From Paraburkholderia hayleyella (lineage in GTDB: Bacteria > Pseudomonadota > Gammaproteobacteria > Burkholderiales > Burkholderiaceae): DNA of 64,000 nt. Location of the stretch: positions 1,550,001-1,614,000 of the forward strand of contig NZ_QPES01000001.1 in the NCBI RefSeq assembly GCF_009455685.1. The letters are read 5' to 3'. The position numbers were made by a program, and so were the translations under genes. Positions 1 through 8,577 of the stretch are shown here, piece by piece; position 1 is the first letter of the stretch; each line of letters starts with the position of its first letter. The notes under the pieces were generated by a model, which was not told the DNA's origin, did not search any database, and saw only the letters and a program-made list of their open reading frames with translations.

Positions 1-2
1 CC

Positions 3-767
3 CTCGCGGTGGTGCTGCTGGCGAGTTTGACGCGTCCCGATACGGCGGGTTTATCGCTGGTGAACTACCTGCACGTGCTGGCCGACCAGTATCACTGGGA
101 CGTGATTCTCGTCACGTTTCGCCTCGCCTGCCTGAGTACCGTGGTGTGTCTCGTGCTGGGCTATCCGCTCGCCTGGTATCTGGTGCGCATCGTGCGCTGG
201 GCCGCCTGGCGGCGCGTGTGCGTGATCTTGCTGGTGGTGCCGATGCTGACCAGCAATATCGTGCGCTCGTTCGGCTGGATGATCCTGCTGGGCCGCAATG
301 GCCTCGTGAACCAGACGCTGCTCGCCAGCGGCGCGGTGGAGAAGCCCGTGCGTTTTCTCGGCACCGAGCTGGGGATTCTGATCGGCATGGTCTATGTGCT
401 GCTGCCCTTCGTGGTGCTGGCGGTGGGCAATGCGCTGGCGCAGGTCGATCCGGCCGTCGAACAGGCCTCGGCCGATCTCGGCGCGAGCCCCGCCGCCACC
501 TTCCGCCACGTCACCTTGCCGTTGACGCTGCCCGGCGTGGTGGCGGGTTCGATCATGGTGTTCACGCTGGCGGTGAGCGCCTACGTGACCCCGGCGCTGC
601 TCTCCGGAGGACGGGTCACGGTGCTGTCGATGCTGATCTTCCAGCAGTACAGCACGACGTTCGATTTCAACTATGGCGGCGCACTGAGCATCGTGCTGCT
701 GCTGTTCACCCTGGCCATGGTCGCCCTGGCGGGCCGGGTCGGAGAGCTTCGCGGAGGAACACGATGA
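3..767 (+). CDS. ABC transporter permease, PotB/PotH-like (5' end outside window)
   Basis: Inner-membrane permease subunit of a binding-protein-dependent ABC importer, most like the spermidine/putrescine (PotB/PotH) class. The frame is open to the left edge, so the true start probably lies upstream; a GTG at 9 is the first candidate inside the window. About six hydrophobic segments are visible. The cytoplasmic EAA loop, which docks the ATPase, is present as EQASADLGASPAATF followed by a conserved LP and a Gly about 20 residues on. The stop overlaps the next permease start by 4 bases (ATGA), so the two are translationally coupled. The substrate cannot be read from the permease; the proline-racemase-family gene downstream suggests an amino acid or amine. 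Binding protein and ATPase are presumably upstream. Confidence 0.9.
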   Translation, partial: LAVVLLASLTRPDTAGLSLVNYLHVLADQYHWDVILVTFRLACLSTVVCLVLGYPLAWYLVRIVRWAAWRRVCVILLVVPMLTSNIVRSFGWMILLGRNGLVNQTLLASGAVEKPVRFLGTELGILIGMVYVLLPFVVLAVGNALAQVDPAVEQASADLGASPAATFRHVTLPLTLPGVVAGSIMVFTLAVSAYVTPALLSGGRVTVLSMLIFQQYSTTFDFNYGGALSIVLLLFTLAMVALAGRVGELRGGTR

Positions 768-1552
768 TCGCGCGCCTGTCGCTTCGTCTGGTGTCATGGC
801 TGGTGCTGGGCTATGTGGTGCTGCCACTGGGGGTGATTCTGGGCAGCTCGCTGACTGCCACCGAGTTCCTCGCCTTCCCGCCGCAAGGCTGGAGCCTGCA
901 CTGGTACCACGTGATGCTGGCCGACCCGAGTTACGTTTCGGCCTTCACCACCAGCACGTTGCTGGCGCTCGCGGCCACGGCGGCGGCGCTGGTGCTGACC
1001 GTTCCCGCCGCGCTGGCGCTGGCGCGCTATCCGTTTCCGGGCAAGCGTGCGCTGAGTGCGCTGCTGATGGCGCCGCTGGTGCTGCCGCATATCGTGCTGG
1101 GCGCGGCGCTGCTGCAGTTCGGCGGCTACTTTGGCCTGACCCGCAGTTTTACTTCGCTACTGATCGGACATGCGGTGATCGTCGCGCCCTTCGTGCTGCG
1201 CTCGGCGCTGTCGATGATGACGCCCGAGCAGCGCGCTCTCGAAGAAGCCTCCGCCGATCTCGGCGCCAACCCGTGGACGACGTTTTTCCTCGTGGTGTTG
1301 CCCCGTATCCGGCCTGGCATCGTGACGGGCTCGATCTTCGCCTTCATCTCGTCCTGGATCAACGTCGAGCTGTCGATCTTCAACACCACCGCCAGCCTCA
1401 ACACGATCCCCGTGAAGCTTTTCAACTACGTGCAGTACACGATCGATCCGACCATCGCCGCGGTATCCGGCGCGACCATTCTGGTGGCGGTGGTGGCGAT
1501 CACGATTCTTGATTTGACGGTCGGTCTCGACATGCTGTCCGAGCGTCAATGA
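764..1552 (+). CDS. ABC transporter permease, PotC/PotI-like
   Basis: Second permease of the same importer, 262 residues, typical of the PotC/PotI class. The start is the ATG at 764, inside the stop of the preceding gene and preceded by a GGAGG-type ribosome site at about 753-757. Upstream in-frame sequence is open but belongs to the other gene. About six membrane segments are predicted, beginning at residues 8-30. The EAA loop reads EEASADLGANPWTTF, then LPRIRPGIVTGS. With the first permease it would form the heterodimeric channel. The gene is followed by an 82-base gap and the proline-racemase-family gene, probably in the same transcript. Confidence 0.9.
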   Translation: MIARLSLRLVSWLVLGYVVLPLGVILGSSLTATEFLAFPPQGWSLHWYHVMLADPSYVSAFTTSTLLALAATAAALVLTVPAALALARYPFPGKRALSALLMAPLVLPHIVLGAALLQFGGYFGLTRSFTSLLIGHAVIVAPFVLRSALSMMTPEQRALEEASADLGANPWTTFFLVVLPRIRPGIVTGSIFAFISSWINVELSIFNTTASLNTIPVKLFNYVQYTIDPTIAAVSGATILVAVVAITILDLTVGLDMLSERQ

Positions 1553-1592
1553 GCTCATCCCTTCATCCGTTCATCCCTTTATCCGTTCATCC
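1553..1592 (+). repeat. five tandem 8-bp units (nTTCATCC) in an intergenic gap
   Basis: Immediately after the permease stop there are five consecutive 8-bp units, consensus nTTCATCC with one TTTATCC variant and a divergent first unit. They lie between coding regions and resemble a short slippage-derived filler. No function is implied. Confidence 0.7.
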
Positions 1593-1634
1593 ATTCGTGA
1601 AGTCGCATTCACTTTCCAGCGAGGAGTTGTAATC

Positions 1635-2648
1635 ATGCGCAAGCAGGACACGTTCGACGTTATTTATACCCACACCGAAGGCGAGCCCCTTTGCATCGTG
1701 CACAGCGGGATTCCGTACCCGGCAGGCTCGACGATTCTGGAAAAGCGCGCGTTTCTCGAAACCCATTACGACTGGCTGCGCCAGTCGCTGATGCGCGAGC
1801 CACGCGGCCACAAGGACATGTTCGGCGTGTTCCTGACGCCGCCGTCCAGTCAGGCGTTCGACGCGGGGCTGATTTATATCGACGGCACCGAGTACTCGCA
1901 TATGTGCGGTCACGGCACGATTGCGGTGGCGATGACGATGGTGGCCTTAGGGCTGGTGCCGCGCGGCGCCAATGGCTTGACGAAGATCCGCTTCGAAACC
2001 ACGGCCGGGCTGGTGCAAGCCGAGGTGGCCTCGGAGGGCGACAAGGTACTGTGGACGCGTTTCGAAAACGTCCCCGCGTATGTCGCGGCGCAGGATATTC
2101 CGGTGCATCTGCCGGGCTATGGCGACCTGAAAGCCGATCTGGCGTGGGGCGGCAATTATTTCGGCATCGTCGACCTGAACGGTTGCGCGCTGCGTATTTC
2201 GCCGGACAACGGCAGCGAACTGTCTCGCCTCGGCTTGCTGGTGCGCGACCAGATCAAGGAACAACTGCGCATCCAGCATCCGACCGAAGCGCACATCAAC
2301 AACCTGAACTTCATCACGTTCTGGCACGCGCCGACGATTGAAGGCGCGTACTACAAGAACGTGCACGTGTTCAGCGCGGGGCAACTGGACCGCTCGCCGG
2401 GTGGCACGGGGACGAGCGCGATGCTGGCGATGTTCGAGGCGCGCGGCAAGCTCAAGCAGAACCAGCCGATCCTCTCGGAAGGGCTGCTGGGCAGTGGCAC
2501 CTTCGAAGGCTGCCTGCTGGGCGATGTCGATCTGAACGGCACGCACGCGGTGCGGACTTCGGTGAAGGGGACCGCGAGCATTCTGGGCACGGCGCGCTGG
2601 ACGATCGACCGCGATGATCCGGTGGGCGCGGGGTTTCTGGTGCGCTAG
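1635..2648 (+). CDS. proline racemase family protein (hydroxyproline epimerase/dehydratase-like) with Cys/Gly active site
   Basis: Member of the proline racemase superfamily, 337 residues, the usual family length. The enzymes racemise or epimerise proline or hydroxyproline, or dehydrate trans-3-hydroxyproline. The first catalytic block is intact as MCGHGT with Cys91. The second block reads DRSPGGTGTSA, so the residue normally Cys (racemase/epimerase) or Thr (3-hydroxyproline dehydratase) is Gly256. Two-base racemisation therefore looks unlikely, and the reaction cannot be assigned with confidence. The ATG at 1635 has a GAGGAG ribosome site about 10 bases upstream. Placement after two ABC permeases suggests uptake and first-step catabolism of a proline-like compound; that is inference. 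Confidence 0.85.
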   Translation: MRKQDTFDVIYTHTEGEPLCIVHSGIPYPAGSTILEKRAFLETHYDWLRQSLMREPRGHKDMFGVFLTPPSSQAFDAGLIYIDGTEYSHMCGHGTIAVAMTMVALGLVPRGANGLTKIRFETTAGLVQAEVASEGDKVLWTRFENVPAYVAAQDIPVHLPGYGDLKADLAWGGNYFGIVDLNGCALRISPDNGSELSRLGLLVRDQIKEQLRIQHPTEAHINNLNFITFWHAPTIEGAYYKNVHVFSAGQLDRSPGGTGTSAMLAMFEARGKLKQNQPILSEGLLGSGTFEGCLLGDVDLNGTHAVRTSVKGTASILGTARWTIDRDDPVGAGFLVR

Positions 2649-2680
2649 GGCGCAGGGCGGAAACGCATCGCCTGATGCAG

Positions 2681-2714
2681 AAGGCATCTTCACGCTTATC
2701 CGTGAAGATGCCTT
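2681..2714 (+). terminator. perfect 14-bp inverted repeat after the racemase-family gene (possible terminator)
   Basis: Arms AAGGCATCTTCACG and CGTGAAGATGCCTT are perfect complements around a 6-base loop, beginning 33 bases after the stop at 2648. The stem is strong but no clear T-run follows, so it may be a terminator, an RNA-stabilising hairpin or a protein site. Confidence 0.5.
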
Positions 2715-2818
2715 GCTGGATTGCATCGGGAAATCAGAAAGCCAGGACACAAGGCAGCAGAAAATGGAACGAATTTTAAAGGTGAGTTACTTAAAATTTT
2801 TATTTTCTGATCAAGGCC

Positions 2819-3928
2819 ATGCTTCCTGTAAAGTTAAATAACTTAAAAACGGATGTTAAATCATCCGTAGGTAATTCGTCAGCATCTGCCCATGTTGTTA
2901 AACCAGGTAAGAATAAATCATCAATTTCCCCTGAACCCAGGGTTCAGTGCGGTGGATTAGGGAAAATTGATAATTTATTAAAAACAATTTCACCTGAAAT
3001 AGCCAGGCCCCAGGAGGTGCGAGTATTTTCGCCTGCCAGGCTTGAAGTTTACGATATTGATGAGGTTCATGGTCCGGATGTTAAAGAAGGGAAGTTGAGC
3101 TCTAACATAAAAAACCGCCAGGCTGTTCCAGTGGTAATAGAGGATAAAGTACTGATTCGAAAAATAATCGGAGGAAATGGTGGCGGCATCTTGTATAATT
3201 TCGCCCCGGTTTCCCACGAATTCAGCAAGCTTGTAAAAGAAGAAAGAAATAAAAAAATGAAAGGCACAAGCTGGAAACTGGCTGAGCAAATTGTTAGTGA
3301 AGTAAGAAAGAATGTCACGCAAAGCAGATGGTTAAAATTTTCCAGGCTCAGTGATGGCACGAAAATGCCTAAGCCAGAAGAAGTTTACGAGATCATCAAA
3401 GAGACCATTGAAGCACGTGACACATCCAGTATTGACTTGAATATGACCCCTGCGTTATTCAAGGGTGATTATCGTGATGAAAATCCTGAGAGTCAGTATG
3501 GCCTCGAATTGTTTGTAAAAACCGCGCTGGCAGATTTGCTGTTTTTACACGGTAATGAATTGGGGGGTAAGTCGGTCAATCTGAATCAGCCGGGCTCTTC
3601 AGCAAAAGAAATGAAAAATATATGCGATTATGTTTTTTTAAATAAAAACCCGGTTTCGCATATCGTGGAGCTGAATTTTAGCGAATCTACCTTTGATTCC
3701 ATGAAGCTTTATTGTTTTTTGAACAATCTTTCCCGGTATAAGTCTTTAAAAGTATTAAATATGACATTCCTGAAATTTGGAAGGTATGACATATTGTGGC
3801 GAAATAATTTTGAAGTCAATCCAGAGATGCGGAATCGGATCGCTACGGCATTTCATGCATTGAAAAAGAGTTTGCCGGAACTGACTATTTTGCAAAACCA
3901 GTTCTACTTTGACGAAACACCGGGCTAA
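2819..3928 (+). CDS. AT-rich orphan protein with weak leucine-rich C-terminus, possible effector
   Basis: Not recognised. It encodes 369 residues and is visibly AT-rich compared with the GC-rich genes on both sides, which suggests separate acquisition. The N-terminus is rich in Ser, Asn and Lys, has no Sec signal peptide, and looks like the flexible leaders of type III effectors. Residues about 140-230 are charged and helical. The region around residues 280-320 has short leucine-rich-like strands (HIVELNFSES, SLKVLNMTF) reminiscent of a degenerate leucine-rich repeat. The ATG at 2819 is preceded only by a weak AAGG. No neighbour shares a pathway with it. A convergent terminator separates it from galU. 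The effector role is a hypothesis. Confidence 0.6.
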   Translation: MLPVKLNNLKTDVKSSVGNSSASAHVVKPGKNKSSISPEPRVQCGGLGKIDNLLKTISPEIARPQEVRVFSPARLEVYDIDEVHGPDVKEGKLSSNIKNRQAVPVVIEDKVLIRKIIGGNGGGILYNFAPVSHEFSKLVKEERNKKMKGTSWKLAEQIVSEVRKNVTQSRWLKFSRLSDGTKMPKPEEVYEIIKETIEARDTSSIDLNMTPALFKGDYRDENPESQYGLELFVKTALADLLFLHGNELGGKSVNLNQPGSSAKEMKNICDYVFLNKNPVSHIVELNFSESTFDSMKLYCFLNNLSRYKSLKVLNMTFLKFGRYDILWRNNFEVNPEMRNRIATAFHALKKSLPELTILQNQFYFDETPG

Positions 3929-3961
3929 CACATGTTTTCGCGCTAACCGGTCAATCGCGCC

Positions 3962-4006
3962 AAAAAATAACCGCCGCTCACTGTGCTGTGGGCAGCGGTT
4001 ATTTTT
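3962..4006 (+). terminator. bidirectional rho-independent terminator between convergent genes
   Basis: Arms AAAATAACCGC and GCGGTTATTTT pair, with further partial pairing inward, flanked by an A-run on the left and a T-run on the right. This fits a terminator serving the orphan gene on the plus strand and galU on the minus strand. Confidence 0.8.
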
Positions 4007-4063
4007 GCGGCCAGGCTTGAAGCGGCAACAACGCCGCGCGCCGTGTAGAGGCCGGGTCCTGCT

Positions 4064-4945
4064 TTACCCTTCCAGCACCGGCGAACGCGTGCGCAGATAG
4101 TGGGCGAAATCCGCCGCGACTTCCGGGTGGCGCAGCGCGAACTCGACCGTCGCCTTCAGATAGCCGAGCTTGCTGCCGCAATCGAAGCGGGTGCCGTGGT
4201 ACTTGTAGGCCAGCACTTGCTCATCGGCCAGCAGCGACTGGATTGCATCGGTGAGCTGCAATTCGCCGCCCGCGCCCGGCTTGAGCGCACGGATATGGTG
4301 GAAGATGCGCGGCTTGAGCACATAGCGGCCGACCACGCCCAGATTGGACGGCGCGACTTCGGGCGCGGGTTTCTCGACGATGCCCGAGAGCTTGATGATC
4401 GAGTCCTCCCATTCCTTGCCCTCGATCACGCCGTAGGAGCGGGTGTCCGCAGGCGGGATTTCTTCGACGCCAATGAGCGAGCTGTGATAGTGGTCGAACA
4501 CGTCGATCATCTGCTTCATCACAGGCGGCTCGCCATACAGCAGATCGTCCGCGAGGATCACCGCGAACGGATGATCGCCCACGAGTTTTTCCGCGCACAG
4601 TACCGCATGCCCGAGGCCCAGCGCTTCGGGCTGACGCACGTAAAAGCAGTCGACGTGGCTCGGCTTGATGCTGCGCACCAGTTCCAGCAGCTGGGTTTTG
4701 CCGCGCGCCTCGAGTTCGGCTTCGATCTCATACGATTTGTCGAAGTGATCTTCAATCGCGCGCTTGCTGCGCCCGGTGACGAAGATCATTTCGGTGATCC
4801 CGGCGGCCATCGCTTCCTCGACGGCGTACTGGATCAGCGGCTTGTCGACGATGGGCAGCATTTCCTTCGGGCTGGCCTTGGTAGCCGGTAAAAACCGGGT
4901 ACCCAGGCCCGCGACCGGAAATACGGCTTTGGTGACTTTGAGCAT
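4064..4945 (-). CDS. galU: UTP-glucose-1-phosphate uridylyltransferase
   Basis: Makes UDP-glucose from UTP and glucose-1-phosphate, feeding LPS, exopolysaccharide and trehalose synthesis in the cytoplasm. The 293-residue length matches bacterial GalU. The nucleotide-binding loop GLGTRFLPATK is at residues 13-23, followed by the PKEMLPIVDKP signature and a later LADDLLYG block. The ATG at 4945 is chosen because AAGGAG lies about 8 bases upstream and the family N-terminus (MLKVTKAVFPVAG) starts there; the 46-residue in-frame extension is not conserved-looking. It lies 28 bases downstream of valS in the same direction, so co-transcription is likely. Confidence 0.97.
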   Translation of the reverse strand: MLKVTKAVFPVAGLGTRFLPATKASPKEMLPIVDKPLIQYAVEEAMAAGITEMIFVTGRSKRAIEDHFDKSYEIEAELEARGKTQLLELVRSIKPSHVDCFYVRQPEALGLGHAVLCAEKLVGDHPFAVILADDLLYGEPPVMKQMIDVFDHYHSSLIGVEEIPPADTRSYGVIEGKEWEDSIIKLSGIVEKPAPEVAPSNLGVVGRYVLKPRIFHHIRALKPGAGGELQLTDAIQSLLADEQVLAYKYHGTRFDCGSKLGYLKATVEFALRHPEVAADFAHYLRTRSPVLEG

Positions 4946-4973
4946 GGCGTTGTCTCCTTGGGGCGCGCGGAAT

Positions 4974-7874
4974 TCAGGTAGGTAGGCGCGCGAGTTGTGC
5001 GTTGAGTTTGCCGAGGGTCGCTTCGAATTCAGCCAGCCGCTTTTGCTCCTGCCCGACAACAGCAGCCGGGGCTTTGGCGACAAAGGCCTCGTTTTTCAGC
5101 TTGGCCTGACATTTGGTGATTTCAGCGCTGAGGCGGTCGATTTCGCGCGTGAGCCGCTCGCGCTCGGCGGCAACATCGATCTCGACTTTCAGCACCAGCT
5201 TGTCCTGACCGACGATGGCAATCGGCGCACCTTCGGCTTGCGCATCGAGCGTGGCTTCGTCGGCGATGATCTGCACCTCCGCGAGCCGCGCCAGCGCCTG
5301 GACATAAGGCGCGAAGCTGCGCAGCCGTTCGGCATTGCCCGTGGCCAGAAGCGGCACGCGCGTGGCCGGCGAGAGGCCCATTTCGCCGCGCAGGTTGCGG
5401 CAGGCATCGATCAGCGCTTTCAGGCCCGCCACCCATTGCTCGGCGGCCTCGTCGATTTTTTGCGCCTCCGGCTGAGGATAGGGCTGGGTCATCAGCGATA
5501 CCGCGCCTTCGGCCTGAGCAGCGGGATAGCGGCCCGCGAGCGGCGCGACTTTTTGCCAGAGCGCTTCGGTGATGAACGGAATGATGGGGTGAGCCAGACG
5601 CAGCACGGTTTCGAGCACGCGCAACAGCGTGCGGCGCGTGGCGCGCTGCTGCTCGGGCGTGCCGAGCTGGATCTGCACCTTGGCGAGTTCGAGATACCAG
5701 TCGCAGTACTCGTCCCAGACAAACTTGTAGAGCGCGCTGGCGACGTTGTCGAAGCGGTAATCGGCGAAGCCCTTGGCGATCTCGGCTTCGGTGCGCTGCA
5801 GATGCGAGACGATCCAGCGGTCCGCCTGCGAGAAGTCGAGATAGCCGCCCGCGCCACAGCCGTTCGCGCCGCTTGACGCGCCCGTAGCCGTGGCATCGTT
5901 GTGGCAGCCTTTGGCCGGATCGAGCCCGCAATCATGGCCTTCGCAGTTCATCAGCACGAAGCGCGTGGCGTTCCACAGCTTGTTGCAGAAGTTGCGATAG
6001 CCCTCGCAGCGCGCCAGATCGAAGTTGATGTTGCGCCCCAGCGTGGCCATCGACGCCATCGTGAAGCGCAGCGCATCCGTGCCGAAGGCCGCGATGCCGT
6101 CGGGGAATTCCTTGCGGGTTTTCTTTTCGATGGTGCTGGCCTGCTTGGGGTTCATCAGGCCGGTGGTGCGTTTGGCGACCAGCGCATCGAGCCCGATGCC
6201 ATCGACGATATCGATCGGGTCGAGCGTATTGCCCTTGCTCTTCGACATCTTCTGGCCTTCGGCATCGCGCACGAGACCATGCACGTAGACCGTATCGAAG
6301 GGCACCTTGCCCGTGAAGTGGGTGGTCATCATGACCATCCGCGCGACCCAGAAGAAGATGATGTCGAAGCCCGTGACCAGCACCGACGAAGGCAGGAAGT
6401 GCTGCAGCTCCTCGGTATCGTTCGGCCAGCCCAGCGAGGAAAACGGCACCAGCGCCGACGAGAACCAGGTATCGAGCACGTCATCGTCTTGCCGCAGCGC
6501 GCCGTCATAGCCTTGGGCCCGGGCCTGGGCCTGGGCTTCGGCTTCGCTGCGGGCGACGAAGATCTCGCCGTTCACGCCATACCACGCGGGAATCTGATGG
6601 CCCCACCAGAGCTGGCGCGAGATGCACCAGTCCTGGATGTTTTCCAGCCACTGGTAATACGTGGTGCTCCAGTTTTCCGGCACGAAACGGATCTGGCCAT
6701 CGCGCACGACATCGAGCGCCGTTTGCGCGATGGACTTGCCGGGGTGAAACGTGCCCTCGGGGGCAGGCTGGCTCATCGCCACGAACCACTGGTCGGTCAG
6801 CATCGGCTCGATCACCACGCCGGTACGGTCGCCGCGCGGCACCATCAGCTTGTGCGGCTTGACGGATTCGAGCCGGCCCAGCGCTTCGAGATCGGCCACC
6901 ACGCGCTGGCGCGCTTCGAAGCGATCGAGCCCGCGATAGGCCTCGGGGGCGTTGTCGTTGATCCTGGCGTCGAGCGTGAGAATCTCGATCGAGGCGAGCC
7001 GGTGGCGCTGGCCGACCTGGTAGTCGTTGAAATCGTGCGCGGGCGTGACCTTGACCACGCCGGTGCCGAATTCGCGGTCGACGTAATCGTCGGCGATCAC
7101 GGGGATTTCACGGTCCGTAAGCGGCAGGATGACCGACTGGCCGATCAGGTGGGCGTAACGTTCGTCCTCCGGATGAACCATCACGGCGACGTCGCCGAGC
7201 ATGGTTTCGGGACGCGTCGTGGCCACGGTCAAAGCGCCCGAACCATCGGCCAGCGGGTACTGGATATGCCACAGATGGCCGTTTTCTTCTTCGCTGACCA
7301 CCTCGAGATCGGACACGGCGGTGAGCAGCACCGGGTCCCAGTTGACGAGACGCTTGCCGCGATAAATCAGCCCCTGCTCATGCAAGCGCACGAACACATC
7401 GCGCACGGCGGCCGACATCGTGTCGTTCATCGTGAAGTATTCACGCGACCAATCGATGGAAGCGCCGAGGCGGCGTACCTGGCCCGTGATGGTCGAGCCG
7501 GAGTGCTGCTTCCATTGCCAGATGCGCTCGACAAAAGCCTCGCGCCCGAGATCATGACGCGACACGCCCTCGGCATCGAGCTGGCGCTCGACCACGATCT
7601 GGGTGGCGATGCCCGCGTGATCGGTGCCCGGCACCCACAGCGTGTTGTCACCGAGCATGCGGTGATAGCGCGTGAGGGCATCCATGATGGTCTGGTTAAA
7701 GGCATGGCCCATGTGCAGCGTGCCGGTGACATTGGGCGGCGGCAGTTGAATCGAAAAGTTCTTGCGTTCGGGGTTGAACGAGGGGGCGGCGTAGCCGCGT
7801 TTTTCCCATTCGGGGCCCCAGTGGGATTCAATGGTTTGGGGCTCGAAACTTTTGGCAAGCGTGCTGTCGCTCAT
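4974..7874 (-). CDS. valS: valyl-tRNA synthetase
   Basis: Class I aminoacyl-tRNA synthetase charging tRNA-Val, 966 residues, the usual length. The ATP-binding HIGH-type motif HMGH is at residues 54-57 and KMSKS at 542-546. The editing domain lies between (TTRPETMLGD). The anticodon-binding region follows and the last about 65 residues form the C-terminal coiled coil typical of ValS (DVAAERERLTREIDRL). Around residues 645-677 there is a Gly/Ala/Ser-rich insertion (CGLDPAKGCHNDATATGASS) between two conserved blocks, probably a surface loop. galU follows 28 bases later. Confidence 0.98.
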   Translation of the reverse strand: MSDSTLAKSFEPQTIESHWGPEWEKRGYAAPSFNPERKNFSIQLPPPNVTGTLHMGHAFNQTIMDALTRYHRMLGDNTLWVPGTDHAGIATQIVVERQLDAEGVSRHDLGREAFVERIWQWKQHSGSTITGQVRRLGASIDWSREYFTMNDTMSAAVRDVFVRLHEQGLIYRGKRLVNWDPVLLTAVSDLEVVSEEENGHLWHIQYPLADGSGALTVATTRPETMLGDVAVMVHPEDERYAHLIGQSVILPLTDREIPVIADDYVDREFGTGVVKVTPAHDFNDYQVGQRHRLASIEILTLDARINDNAPEAYRGLDRFEARQRVVADLEALGRLESVKPHKLMVPRGDRTGVVIEPMLTDQWFVAMSQPAPEGTFHPGKSIAQTALDVVRDGQIRFVPENWSTTYYQWLENIQDWCISRQLWWGHQIPAWYGVNGEIFVARSEAEAQAQARAQGYDGALRQDDDVLDTWFSSALVPFSSLGWPNDTEELQHFLPSSVLVTGFDIIFFWVARMVMMTTHFTGKVPFDTVYVHGLVRDAEGQKMSKSKGNTLDPIDIVDGIGLDALVAKRTTGLMNPKQASTIEKKTRKEFPDGIAAFGTDALRFTMASMATLGRNINFDLARCEGYRNFCNKLWNATRFVLMNCEGHDCGLDPAKGCHNDATATGASSGANGCGAGGYLDFSQADRWIVSHLQRTEAEIAKGFADYRFDNVASALYKFVWDEYCDWYLELAKVQIQLGTPEQQRATRRTLLRVLETVLRLAHPIIPFITEALWQKVAPLAGRYPAAQAEGAVSLMTQPYPQPEAQKIDEAAEQWVAGLKALIDACRNLRGEMGLSPATRVPLLATGNAERLRSFAPYVQALARLAEVQIIADEATLDAQAEGAPIAIVGQDKLVLKVEIDVAAERERLTREIDRLSAEITKCQAKLKNEAFVAKAPAAVVGQEQKRLAEFEATLGKLNAQLARLPT

Positions 7875-8095
7875 GGGTCGGAAGTCTGCTGAAAAAACGT
7901 GGAGGAAAGCGTGGAAAAAGCGCGGAAGGTCGGATTATAAAGGGATTGTGTTTGTGGCCGAGTGTTGCCTGGAGGTGGCTGGCTGTTTCTGCTGAGGAAT
8001 GGCGGGCACGGAGCAGGCCGGTGTGCTTGACGGGAATGTCTGTGGAGAGCAGTGGGCGGTTGGTTTGGCATGCTTTTGACATGCCTCGGCAACAA

Positions 8096-8128
8096 CCTGG
8101 AAGCAGCCTGGAAGCAGCCTGGAATCAG
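8096..8128 (+). repeat. three 11-bp tandem units
   Basis: Three consecutive units CCTGGAAGCAG, CCTGGAAGCAG and CCTGGAATCAG in the gap upstream of the first adhesin gene. A simple slippage repeat with no visible coding role. Confidence 0.8.
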
Positions 8129-8156
8129 GCATCGCTGGATGGTTTTTATCGGTCCA

Positions 8157-8577
8157 TGAATGATCTGAAGGTATCGAAAGCTTGAATGCAGCATGTGCGT
8201 TAGGCCCGTTTTCAGGTCCGTTTGCAAGTCCGTTAGATTCTTCGCTGCACTATCTCCCCGAAAAATCGGGATAAGAAAAATCTTAAAAATATCGTGATTT
8301 CGATTGGCCCAGACTGTTGTCAGGCGGCAAGGGTGGCGGGCTATTTTGTTGCGCAATCTCAAATTTTTTAGCAGAAATTTCTGGAAGACAGCGTTTTGGG
8401 GCGATAAATCTTCTGTGATTTGAGGCTAAGTGCTTGCGCTTAATGTATTTTTATTTATGTAAAAAAATGTCAAAGAATGATTGATGAGATCTTTTATTGG
8501 GAATGGTCCTATTCATTCTTATTCCATAAAGCATGATATTCGAGGCCTTGAATAATGATTCTTTTCCGGGATAAGTC
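8157..8577 (+). promoter_or_regulatory. conserved adhesin leader, copy 1
   Basis: About 420 bases ending at the first adhesin ATG. The last about 307 bases (from 8271) recur upstream of all three adhesin genes. The part before that recurs only upstream of the third gene and includes a small hairpin CCCGA-AAAA-TCGGG at 8257-8270. The last about 75 bases are almost invariant across copies (for example CATTCTTATTCCATAAAGC and TCTTTTCCGGGATAAG) and must hold the promoter and 5' UTR. Individual -35/-10 boxes are not clear enough to call. Confidence 0.75.

Larger units (their letters stand above)
7875..8577. other. 703-base intergenic region: valS promoter side and adhesin leader
   Basis: Separates the minus-strand valS from the first plus-strand adhesin gene. 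It holds short tandem repeats (8096-8128) and the first copy of the adhesin leader repeat (8157-8577). A short plus-strand frame around 7946-8185 has no convincing protein features. The AT content rises sharply from about 8270 to the adhesin start. Confidence 0.7.

Noticed and set aside
5901..7892. Plus-strand frame of 663 residues opposite valS
   Set aside because: Antisense shadow of a certain valS gene; low-complexity His/Arg-rich product.
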